From Plumapathes pennacea (lineage: Eukaryota; Cnidaria; Anthozoa; Antipatharia; Myriopathidae), in assembly GCA_964036295.1 (NCBI GenBank), contig OZ038464.1, forward strand, positions 802,001-866,000: DNA of 64,000 nt, read 5' to 3'. Both the position numbers and the translations under genes were made by a program. Below are positions 22,200 through 32,624 of this stretch, piece by piece (positions within the stretch are counted from its first letter, which is position 1; every line of letters begins with the position of its first letter). The notes under the pieces were generated by a model that was not told where the DNA came from, did not search any database, and saw nothing but the letters and a program-made list of their open reading frames with translations.

Positions 22200-23280
22200 C
22201 CAGACTTACCAAATAAAAATGCGACCCTCCACTCCGCCCGTGGTCAACAATAGATCCCAGGCCTTCTGCACCAAAATCAGCAGGGGGGGGGGGGGGTGGG
22301 GGTTGGGGGTGGGGTTGGGGGAGGCGGGAGTGGGGGGAGGGGCTGGGGGAGGTGTGGGTTAATTTATGATCTACTGTTGTTCAGGTTTCATGTGATGTCA
22401 TGAAGGCTATGCTACAATGTAGTCTGAATCCAGGATTGATTAAAAACCAAGAATACAGAGGTAATATAATAAACAAATTATTTTATCTATGGAGAACCAT
22501 GGGCAAAAAGTGACAGAGAGGAAGGGGGAGAAGAGGTTTTTTTCCTACCTCCCCTTTTCTCTCCATTATGTTTTGCCCACCACCCCTCGGCTTGCCCCCA
22601 AAATAGATCATTTTAAACCAAGCAGAAGTGACACCAGACATTGTAATAAGTATGTTTACCTGATCTGGTCAAAATTTAAGTGTAAATTGTTGAATGTAAA
22701 ATGAAGATGTGAAAATATATTTTTTCTATAAAATACTGCATAGTCATGTGAAGTGTCACAAATTCAACACTCCTCCAAGTAACTAGTCCGCTCGCAACCA
22801 TTTTTGTGGTCGCAACACCTTGTGCCTCTCCCGACCACAAAAGCTGCTGCAAGCAGACTATCAAGTAAAATATTTTTTGCAATTCTGAAAATATAGGAAC
22901 TCTTGATAATTTTTACTGATCAAAGTTAATACTCTGAATATAAACCCTATCAACACATGTTCCATATAAACATGCAGCTATACAAAAAATTTATTTGAAG
23001 TCAACAATGGAATAATGATATCATTTTATTACCACAATAGTCGGTCAACTAAAATTAAAATAGTAGCCATGCATACAGCATCTTGGAAGGTCAATTTATT
23101 GTTCAAAACATGATTAGAGTTATCCTGGACTTCTGAAGGTTAAAATGTTTTTGTTAGCTTTACTATTAGTGTTAGTTTAATGAGTTTTATGTCACACACA
23201 CATGGCAATCATCTCCGAAGACATTCTGAAAAAGGCGTTCTGAAGATTTCCGAAGTTCCAGTTTGCACACTCTAGTTTGT
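22200..23280. other. Intergenic stretch without recognisable gene
   Basis: A G-rich tract of G-runs and GGGGTGGG words lies at 22283-22355. The rest is AT-rich single-copy-looking DNA. No splice-bounded exon could be supported. Confidence 0.5.
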
Positions 23281-23282
23281 AC

Positions 23283-23570
23283 TGACTTGGTGGCCGAGCG
23301 GTTTGGGGGTGGTGGACCTGAATCTGTAATGAAGCTCCAAGCCAGGAGTTCGTGGGTTCAATTCCCATGGCCAGCAGTAGTAAGGTTTTTCATCCGAGGA
23401 GGCAACTCCAACGGTTTTTCCCTTCCGAACCTGTCTTCTTTCTACAGGTATTCCACCGGTCGGACATTTGAAACATGAGCCTCTGGCTTGGGAGAAATGG
23501 GCAACCACTCCCTAATGCTTCGACTTTAAATAAACAATATTTTTATATTTATTTATTTAAACAAAGCCTC
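23283..23570 (+). mobile_element. tRNA-derived SINE
   Basis: The head resembles a class II tRNA (Leu/Ser type): TGGTGGCCGAGCGG supplies the A box and GGGTTCAATTCCCATGGCCA the B box and acceptor side. A non-tRNA body follows (GTAAGGTTTTTCATCCGAGG and on), ending in an AT-rich TTTATATTTATTTATTTAAA tail. The anticodon arm is not tRNA-like, so a functional tRNA is unlikely. It sits between the 3' end of copy 6 and the 5' end of copy 5. Confidence 0.7.
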
Positions 23571-23629
23571 TCCACTAGTAACTTTTCCCTCAAAAAATTG
23601 GAGAATTTTAGGAATTAAAGTACTGTCAT

Positions 23630-25410
23630 TTACATCGAAAGATGTTTTCTCAAGAACTTTAGACTCTTATTCCAGGAGTCCTCTTGGGCCACGGAATGAG
23701 CTTTGGGTTCCCCACCCCAAGCTACAGTGACACCCAAGACTGTGTGATAAGATGTGCGGCAGAGTGGAGTATAGGGGGGTTCAATAACATGCCCTGCATT
23801 GGGATACCCTAAAACTGTGCACAGTGATCCCTTGCCATGATTTTCCATGCGGCGTGTAATGTGTGCAACCTCATAAGGAGCATTAGCTGAAAGGTCATCA
23901 GATCCATAAATCAAATATAATGGACAGTTGATCAGCTCTACTGGAAGTACAGCTGGTGAGTCGTCATCCACGTAAAAACATTCTCTGCTGAAGAAGTCAT
24001 CGTCCTTCGTTTTTTCTACTTTGCTGGCATTAATTGGCACATACTCCAAAGACCTGCCTTGGTGTCGGAACGGAGAAATGAGCCGCGAATGAAATGGAGA
24101 CACTGCAACCACAGCTTTTATTATATCCCCCCAGTATCCTGCCAATGTAAAGGCAAATTCTGAGCCTTTAGAAAATCCAAGCAAGCCAATCCCTTGGGAT
24201 GACACACAAGGCATATCAAGGAGCAGCCTGGCAGCTTCTTCAAAGTACTCCACCTCAACTTCCTCCATTGATTTTGGGAGATCTTGGTAAGCAAAATATG
24301 CAAGTGACAGGGCAGCAAAGCCACGAGAAGCAAGCAGGGCTCCTTTAGCTTCATTTAATCCACCAGCACTTCCTGAAAACTCCATAACACCTGCGAAGGA
24401 GTACACAATCATTTAAAGTAGTTTGAGCTGTAGGGAGCTATAGTTTATGACTTTCAGTGACTTACAATATTATGAAATTATCTTTTGATGAGATCAATCA
24501 TAAGGTTATTAGATATGCATTACCACAGAAACATAATTTTGTCACACAATCTCACATTTGATGCAGAGTGGGTACATACTTCCCAGGCTCTTTTCCTACC
24601 CCACAGAGCCTGGGAACGAGGATGAACTGCATTTTCAGTGATGCACCGATGGCGTTACGGGTAACAGTAGGGTAGGGTAGGGGGTAGGGTGGAACAGCTG
24701 GAATAAATATTATTAATCACAGCTGCATTCATTGCTTCTTCATGTAGCAACATGCAAGTTAGAACCTGTGCTTATACAGCTGAACCACAGACTAACAATA
24801 AATATATACAAAATACTGCAACAAGCACTTTTATCATCTAACCTGGAAAAGGTCCGTCTCCCGGAGGAAGAAACAGTGTCCCTCGAATCCTTCCCTCTCT
24901 CACTGGAATTCTCTTCACTCCATCCTTCAAGTACCACTTTTCAAACGTCCCGCTTGATAACGGCTCACCAACGCTCTCGTTCTCTCCTCCGAGACGCAAA
25001 TGACCGTCAAACACATCAACACTCATAACGTACGGTTTGGTGACGTCTCTCTTCACAAGCCTGGTTCCTCTCTTTTGTCCTGGCGAAGGTTCCATGCTCC
25101 ACAACAAACCCATCGGTTCAATTCCAGTGTAAGAACCGCCGACAGAAGGCTGAGAAGAAACAGAAACCGTGCCGTGTTCATCAGCAATGTAGTGAGCGCT
25201 CGACTCAAAGGCTTCCTTCGAATCTCCAGTGAGTTTTGCCTGTAACGTTATGTCTTTCCGAGGTGGGAGTCCGTGTACTTGAATGTCCACTTTCTCGTCA
25301 ATCAGCGAGGTTGAGGGATCCACTTTGAGACGAACTTTCCATTGAGACAGCTGTACTGCAGCGATTGGTGGTCTTTTAATCCTGAACACTCGTCTTGTCA
25401 AAGTCAGCAT
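23630..25410 (-). CDS. Acyl-CoA thioesterase/BAAT family, array copy 6 (two exons, 442 aa), mitochondrial-type
   Basis: Exon 1 is 25410-24843 and exon 2 is 24390-23630; 443 codons. The start MLTLTRRVFRIKRPPIAAVQ is a presequence-like basic segment, first acidic residue at about 31, closely matching copy 5. The frame is open upstream to 25488, but the aligned Met at 25410 was chosen. The hydrolase exon has the elbow LGFSKGSE, the acid in YGSDD and the His in NAGHVIEPPYTP. It ends RKHLSM, with no PTS1. The exon 1 tract from GDSKEAFESSAHY to the donor is almost identical to the other copies. The intron is 452 bp. Confidence 0.88.
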
Positions 25411-26118
25411 TTTTCCAGGCAACCTGATATTTGAGAAACATGTATGGTCGTTTCTTTGCGTGATCTTCGATGCAAAACACGTCCACACGCGAAGAGGCCT
25501 GCAGACGAGGCTGTTCGACTCCAGGACTTTCGGGGCAGTTTCATTAGTTTCCAGGTCTTCTCATGTCTCAACAGTGTTGACGCATGACAGTTGGAACGTT
25601 CGTACAACCTCAGACCTGCAACGTCAGGCATCTACAATGTCAGACCTACAACCTCAGGCATCTGGTGGATTGGGTCCAAATACAACCTCAAGCTCGTGCC
25701 TTTCAGCCACTCATATCCCCGCACAATTCTGTAAAAACCTCATGCCTTGGGAGCAAAAAATGTTGGCAGGTATAGACAAATGTTGTAATCTTTACTGACT
25801 GGATGATGGTACAGAAATGGAGGAAGATACAATTTTAGATTTGGGGGACACATCGATTTGGGGCGAGAAGTCATCTTCTTTATCTCTCAGGAAGGCGAGA
25901 GATGGATGTAAGTTAACTTTCTTAGACATCCAGTAGCTGGGTCAGCAGATCAGTTTCTAAAACCTGTAACATGAGTCATGTTACAATAAACAGCATTTGT
26001 TTTAACACTAGACTCTCATGCACGCTGAGGAGGGGGGGAGGGGGGGGGGTAATTTTTTAATAATTCAAATTGCAGGGGGTGGAAATTTCAACCTTAAGAT
26101 TATTTAGAAAACCACCCC

Positions 26119-26149
<31 letters not shown>

Positions 26150-26844
26150 ACACACACACACTGGACGTAATAAACACTCGGTCCCTAAGCACGTACTCCA
26201 GTGAGTGAAGGAGGACACATCTGGCTACCAGGTTATTAATTTCTGTGTTTAATAATGGCATCTGCATGTCTAATGTGAATCAGTTTGTCTGACAGACAAG
26301 CACAAGTTTTCGGAGTTCCTAAACTAACAAGATAGACTTACTTTTACCATCACAAACCTAAAAAATATCCTCAATTTAAAAGTAATCCCTTTCCACTGCT
26401 CCTATCTAAAAATATCTTTCAAATGGCCACTAAAACACTTTCAATTTGATAATCCATAATTTATTCCACACAATTTTACTTAAACACAATAGGATTTAAA
26501 GGATTGCCACTTGTGGGGTCGCGGAGAAGAATAAAAGTTTAGGCAATGTTAACTAACTTTAAAACTTGGTAACTATTAACTAACTAACTGTTAAACTGTA
26601 TTACTTGACAGACTATGAAATTAGAATTAAGTACTTACTAGCTATTATATATGATATAAGATCATACCTATCTAAAAGATCAGTGTTAATATTGGTATCT
26701 TAGATAAATTAGTTAACTGTTACGTAGTATAAAAATAGCATGTATGTATATATTCCTTACCCTAAAATATATTAAAAATATAAATCTTCATGGCAAATGG
26801 TTTGAACCCAGGATTGTGAACAGTAGGTTGGTTGTGATCATCTG

Positions 26845-27218
26845 GGTTTGAGTAGTCTCCAGAAGGACTGTTGTTGGTGACTGACATTTCAACTGGAAAG
26901 CTGGTACACAAACTTAGAACAGAAATCAATCAACAGATGCCAACAATTACCTGCCCTTACAAATGACTGATAGATGACATCAAACGCAACTGAACGAACA
27001 ATAGACAAATCAGCAGAACATCCACTGACCAATAATGAAACACAACCAAGACAACTTGACCAACCATAAGCCGACAAATACGGACCAATCACTTCAACAA
27101 CCAGAGACATAAATACCGCCATCTGATGAATACTTTCACTTGACTCTGAAGATGACCTCCACTCAGGGAGTCGAAACATCAGTCACCAACAACAGTCTTT
27201 CTGGAGACTACTCTAACC
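26845..27218. mobile_element. TIR-bounded non-autonomous element (copy in unit A)
   Basis: Left end GGTTTGAGTAGTCTCCAGAA-GGACTGTTGTTGGTGACTGA is mirrored at 27170-27218. The duplicate at about 45299-45694 keeps a longer TIR that includes GGTTGTGATCATC. The middle holds a 77-96-codon minus-strand frame in both copies, but it resembles no known protein, so it is treated as non-coding. Confidence 0.65.
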
Positions 27219-27254
27219 TGGAGTACTATAAATCTTCATATTGGCCTAAAACAT

Positions 27255-28868
27255 TCACAAATGACTCTTGACATATTTTGATGAGAGATGTTTTCTCAAG
27301 AACTCAAGACTTCTGTGCCAGGAGTCCTCTTGGGCCACAGCATGAGCTTTTGGTTCTCCTCCATGCACCATAGTAACACCAAAAACTTTATGATATGATG
27401 TGTGGCAGAGAGGGGTATAGGGGGGTTCAATTAAATGCCCTGCATTTGGATACCCTGAAACTGTACACAGTGATCCCTTCCCGTGATCATCCATGCGAAG
27501 CTGAATCCGCTCAACCTCGTAAGGAGCATCAGCCACAAGGTCACCTGACCCATAAACCAAATAAACTGGGCAGTTTATCTGCTCAACTGGAATGACAGCA
27601 GGGGAGTCTGCATCTGTGAAGAGACAATCCTTGATGCACACATCACCACTTTCTGTTTGCTTTATTTTGCTGGGATCAAAAGTCACAAACTCCAAAGGGT
27701 TTCCTCTGTGGAGTAAGGGAGAAATATACAAAGCGTGACCTGGCGAGACTGCAACCACAGCCTTTATGATGTCACCACGGTGTGCTGCTAAGGTCAAGGC
27801 AATCTCTGAACCCTTTGAAATGGCAAACAGTCCTATTCTATGTTGAGAAACACAAGGGTTTTGAAGAAGAATCCTGGCAGCTTCCTCAAAATACTCCAGT
27901 TCAACTTGATCCAGCGTTTTTGGAAGATCTTCATAAGCAAAGAATGCCAGCGATAGAACAGCGAAACCGTGAGAAGCCAGCAATGCTGCTTTGAATTCAT
28001 ACAGTCCACCAGCACTTCCCAGGAATTCCATGACACCTGATAGGAAATAATTAAAGCAACAATGACAATTTTTAATTGTAAAGTATTTAATAAAGATTTA
28101 AAAGCTGGACTTGAGGAGATGGGGGAGGCAGGGACTTCCATGTAAGAGTGGGTGTGGTACCCAACGCCACTGTGGTGACTCTGGTTCACACAAGCTTTCG
28201 AGTTATCCCAATCAGGCAATGTAAACACGGTGCATGTTTCATTTTTCCTAAATCATTTTATTTGCTTATATACCTGGAAAAGGTCCGTCTCCCGGTGGAA
28301 GAAACAGTGTTCCTCGAATCCTTCCCTCTCTCACTGGAATTCTCTTCACTCCATCCTTCATGTACCACTTTTCAAACGTCCCGCTTGATATCGGCTCATC
28401 AACGCTCTCGTTCTCTCTTCCAAGATGCAAATAACCGTCAAACACATCAACACTCACAACGTGCGGTTTGGTGACGTCTCTCTTCAAGAGTCTGATTCCT
28501 CTCTTTTGTCCTGGTGACGGTTCCATGCTCCACAACAAACCCATCGGTTCAGTTCCAGTGTAAGAACCGCCAACAGAAGGCTGAGAAGAAACAGAAACCG
28601 TGCCGTGTTCATCAGCAATGTAGTGAGCGAATGACTCAAAACTTTCACCTTTATCTCCTGTTAACTTCGCATGAAGAGTGAGGCGTTGTTTTGGAGCTAG
28701 TCCGACAACATCTAACTCGATCTTTTCGTCGATTAAGGATACAGCTGGTTTCACAAGTATCTTTGGCTTAGAGCTTGCTGCTACTACACTCTTCGTGAAG
28801 GTAAAGGCTTGCTGTATGCTGTAAATCCTGGAAAGAGAGTTTAACCGAAGTCGACCTCCAACCAACAT
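27255..28868 (-). CDS. Acyl-CoA thioesterase/BAAT family, array copy 7 (two exons, 458 aa), mitochondrial presequence plus C-terminal SHL
   Basis: Exon 1 is 28868-28274 and exon 2 is 28036-27255; 459 codons. The N-terminus MLVGGRLRLNSLSRIYSIQQ and the following ~25 residues are basic and hydroxylated, with no acid before about residue 48, so a mitochondrial presequence is likely. The hydrolase exon has the elbow FAISKGSE (Ala where Gly is usual), the acid in YGSGD and the His in NAGHLIEPPYTP. The protein ends YVKSHL, a PTS1-like tripeptide, so both organelle signals occur in one protein. The intron is 237 bp. The start lies 192 bp from an oppositely oriented ATG at 29061. Confidence 0.88.
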
Positions 28869-29060
28869 GGCGGCGAAAATCAGCGCTAACCCGCAGGGAC
28901 TGGTTCGAGTCTGTCATATCTCCGATCGGGACAACATGGTCTCGAACCTGAGATACGAGATTATTCACAATAATTGTGAATCATGCCAAAGTTATAATAT
29001 ATCGACAATCCTACGTCATGCGCGTGGCACTGGGACTGGGATCGTTTGCATCTTTCAATA
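28869..29060. promoter_or_regulatory. Presumed bidirectional promoter between copy 7 and the 29061 gene
   Basis: Only 192 bp separate two divergent ATGs. The first 58 bp next to copy 7 (28869-28926) is shared with the displaced copy at 47355-47409; the rest is unique. No TATA box is evident. CATGGCGGCG and ATGGCGGATA words resemble YY1-type initiator contexts. Confidence 0.4.
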
Positions 29061-29537
29061 ATGGCGGATAAGGAGGGCAGACACATTAACCCTTTTTACT
29101 TTTCAAACGTCTTGTCACAGGGAGGCCACACAAAACTCACTGTGAGTACAGGCTAAAAGAAGCCCCAAGGAAAGATAATGGGCAAGGCTTTGAATATTTT
29201 TCCAGTACTGTTTCAGGTGCAATGTTTTTATGTGATCTTTTTTCTGTGTAACTGATATTTTATACTGAGTGTTGTGAATTACATTATGCTTGTGTGTAGG
29301 TGGATGTACAATAGGGTAATACATGCACATAAATACATGTGTGCGAAGCAGTTAGTTTGTGTGTTTCTGTATTTCCTATTCACAGCAAAAGTCACTGTAT
29401 ATATTTGTCATAGTGCTTTTGATGTGCCTATTTATGTGTGTATTATATACTTATTTGCATATTTAATATTTTTCTTCAGTTGATGACTCATGGTAATGGC
29501 GACAAAGCCACCTCAATGAGCACAGCTTCAGCTGCAA
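29061..29537 (+). CDS. Two candidate exons of an unrecognised gene
   Basis: Exon 1 (29061-29141) encodes 27 residues starting MADKEGRHINPFYFSNVLSQ and ends at a strong donor (GTGAGT). A candidate second exon (29480-29537), in matching phase 0 after TTTCTTCAG, encodes LMTHGNGDKATSMSTASAA and ends at GTATGT. I could not find a convincing third exon, and I recognise no family. The divergent placement next to copy 7 supports a real transcript start. It could also be a non-coding RNA. Confidence 0.35.
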
Positions 29538-29635
29538 GTATGTCTGTGTGAGATGATGCTCTATATTTTAGTGGAGGGATATTTAAATAGTGGTAGTGAT
29601 GGCAATAAATAACCTTACTTTCTCATTACCTGAAA

Positions 29636-29710
29636 TCCCATATGGTCCAGTGGTTAGGATGCGACGCTATCTTCATGCGTCGAGGCCCAGGTTCAAGTCC
29701 TGGTGTGGGA
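29636..29710 (+). tRNA. tRNA-Glu-like sequence with abnormal anticodon arm (likely pseudogene or SINE head)
   Basis: The acceptor stem (TCCCATA/TGTGGGA), D-arm (GTCCAGTGGTTAGGAT) and T-arm (CAGGTTCAAGTCCTGG) closely follow eukaryotic tRNA-Glu. The anticodon stem CGACG/CGTCG pairs perfectly but encloses 11 bases (CTATCTTCATG) instead of 7. It therefore cannot present a normal anticodon loop. A T run follows, as for Pol III termination. Confidence 0.5.
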
Positions 29711-32620
29711 TTTTTCGTCCTATTCTAAATTCTTCCTCTTCTTCATCTTCTAACAGAGTCAGGAGTTTGCAAAGGAGCAATTATACTAAAAAATTATTAA
29801 TAATTATATTAATATGCAATAAATCACAATAAATTAATATATTGTATGGCCCAGAGAGTAGCCAGAGAGTAGCTTGCATGTTCCATTTCATAAGCAATGA
29901 AAGAGTCCTTTAATATTTTTGAATTTTATTTTGCATTGTTAATGCTCACGGTCTGTCAATTAGGGCACTGAAGAAGCTGGCAGGGCTACTCCAAGTATGT
30001 TTATTAGTATTACAATCATTACTGCAAGTATCATCAGGAATAATAGGGATAAATTTGTTACAGAAAAACAGTTGCCCCCTTTTTGACTTACTTAAAAAAT
30101 CAGCAGATGTACTCCTCAAAGAGTGGCAGACTAGGAAGGCTCCACTCCATCAAAGATGGAATGCACAAGCAGTTTAAACAAAGGCTAGGCAGACTGTCGC
30201 AAAGACCTTTTAATACCATAATGTCCACCCATGCAGTTGCTGACAGCACTTATGACATGTGTAATAGCAACAATGCTTCCATTTGTATATCGGCATAGCC
30301 ACAAGTATTGTGGCCCTTGTGATCAAACTGTTCGTGAGTTAATTTACCATTTCTTGAGTGCAATATAGCTGCTGAATGCTTTTTAGACCTGTTCAACCAG
30401 CGTTCAACGGATGTTGAAAAGTTTGCAGGCTTGTGATTACAATACCGCGCAATACATGTTCACCTTATTCACCAGTTTTCTAACAGTTCACCCTCACAGT
30501 TATTTTAAAACATGTGTGTTGATATGTACATGACTGTGTGGATGTTTGCATGTTGTTGCTATTATGACAGAATTTCAGAGTCCTCTAAGCAATGCATGAA
30601 GCTGCACTGAAAAATTTGCTAAGAGAAACTAGAATTGAAGTTCTGGTGCCCAGATACAATACAATCACCGACATATCGCTGGACAGCGTAGAGATTCTTG
30701 AGGGTGCCTTTCCTTGGCATTATTATCAAGTGGCAGTTTACATTATATTGCTTTAATTATCTATACGAGGTAATATTTATTTTGTACTGTAAGGACTTTT
30801 TTCTTTCCGTTCATTAAAGGTGTTCCTGTTTGTGGTAAACTGATTAATCCTCGAGAAGATTGGCACAATCAAGTGGTGCATCAACTAGCAAAAAGTTGAT
30901 AAACAATGAAATGTCAGGCTTCTTGGTTTTGTGTAGGGAGACTTAATACGGGCTTAAAAGCGAAGATACATCTCATAAACGAGGAGCAGACCGCAATTGG
31001 CACAATAATTGTGGGTTTGATAAAACAATGAAACTTGTTCTGTTACTTTGTCCAAAATACTAAATGAAAGTTTACGCGAATTGTTTCTTTCTTTCCATTT
31101 TTTGCCAGATATTGTTGCGGCAACTAATGGTTCACACAAATCATGCAGGGTGACACTACTTAAACGTCAAGCCCTCGGAAATCTTGAACCTAATAACTTC
31201 AATACAGTTAAATGCTTAATAAATATGCTCATGAAGAACTCGAAGGTGTGATCGCTCTTGCTGTCCTTGGAGCAAGTTCTTGAAGAATTTTGCGTATAAA
31301 AAGGTCACGCCTAGCTTGACGATATTACCCCAACACCCCCTAGTCACATATATATATTTCGGTTGGTCAACCTACTATTTGCAAGAAGCAGTCAAAATAA
31401 TGTTTTCTTCCCTTGGTGATATCAATAGGTTTAAAGCAATAAAATTTGCAAAAGGCACAGTGTTCTGACTGATTTTATGTTTATTATGATAACGCACATA
31501 CACGAACGACCATAAACTGTGTTTGAGAGGGACGGAGAGTAGGAAACCCCTAACATTACATTCAAAAGCATTAAAATCTGCATCACAAGAAATCTCAATA
31601 GAGTTTAGCCCCCCAGCCCCCGTCGGCTTGATGTGATCGGCTATGTCCTCTACCGTTGCGCTTGGAAAAGCTTTGATGATTACTCAATCACAGATAGACA
31701 AACAGACAGATAGAAAGACAGACAGACAGACTAACCCCCACCTTTCAAGCAAAATCTGCTCGAATAATGTCAATAATGCTTTGCAATTTGTGCTAGGTAT
31801 GTATTAACATGTACAAGTAGGAGGCAAGCAGCCCAGGAACAGCGTCTAGCATTTTCTGTTGAGTGGTGCACGGCACACTTTCAACAATTTGTAATAAATC
31901 TATATCAAATGGACCTCCCACTAGCAAAATCTGGGACTGAATGAATTAGTTCTTTATGCTTCCATCAATATCACAGTCCCTCTGAAAATAAAAGGCAAAA
32001 GTGTCAAGACAAATTATCTATACCCTATTTCAGACCCAACTACAAAAATGTATACCCTATTTCAGATATTTTTTTCATGTCCGCAACAACTGATATCTGT
32101 TAAAATCATACCATATCCCAGGCCAAAAAGACAAAATCAATACCCTATTTCAGACCAAAAAGGCAAAATCTATACCCAATTCAGACTAAAACTGCTTGAA
32201 AATGATACCCCTTGGGGCAGCACATACATATATAGCTTATATATATACACATGGGAGTACCCCCCTCCCCCCCCCCCCCCTTTTTTTTTTCTGGGTGCAT
32301 CCCATAGTTTTCTTAAAGTGCTTCCAAAGCTCTCTAGGGCTTTAACTGTTCTCAATAGACTCTTAAAAATGAAGACTTTGCTTTTGATGGATCTCTTTTG
32401 CCAACTGGCCGGAACTGTCTGTTTTTTCCTTTGTACAGTTTACTCTTTTGTTTCAGTTCTTTGTATTCTACCATATGTTACTTCTTTTTGGGCTATTTAA
32501 GGCAATAGCTTTTTTATCAGTCTTCAGTCAGTCAATAAATCAATCAATCAACCTTTTTGTGTATCTGTGAAGTGAACCCAACAAATCTTCAGCAACCAGA
32601 CATCTCATAAGTCTAGAGTC
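29711..32620. other. Intergenic region, no supported gene
   Basis: AT-rich DNA with scattered short frames lacking recognisable domains. Degenerate direct repeats (ATACCCTATTTCAGA type) lie near 32028-32200, a (GACA)n-like patch at 31690-31730 and a C/T homopolymer pair at 32265-32290. The right end may include the 5' LTR of the BEL/Pao element that follows. Confidence 0.4.
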
Positions 32621-32624
32621 GAGT

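Larger units (their letters stand above)
25690..28926. other. Segmental duplication, unit A (contains copy 7)
   Basis: This block matches 44800-47409. The match starts near TTTCAGCCACTC at about 25702, runs through the TTGGGGGACACATCGATTTG block, the TIR element at 26845-27218 and all of copy 7, and ends at CTGTCATATCTCCG (28926). About 650 bp (roughly 26105-26750) is absent from the other unit, and 11-14 bp in the TIR-element end differs. Unit A also holds C-run/(CA)n DNA at 26117-26160 that unit B lacks. Confidence 0.85.

Noticed and set aside
26889-27179. Minus frame preserved in both duplication units (also 45360-45593)
   Set aside because: It lies inside a TIR element and resembles no protein; preservation follows from recent duplication.
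28867-29060. Plus frame starting ATGGCGGCGAAAATCAGCGC
   Set aside because: It is cut by the duplication breakpoint and reads differently in unit B; more likely promoter or 5' UTR.
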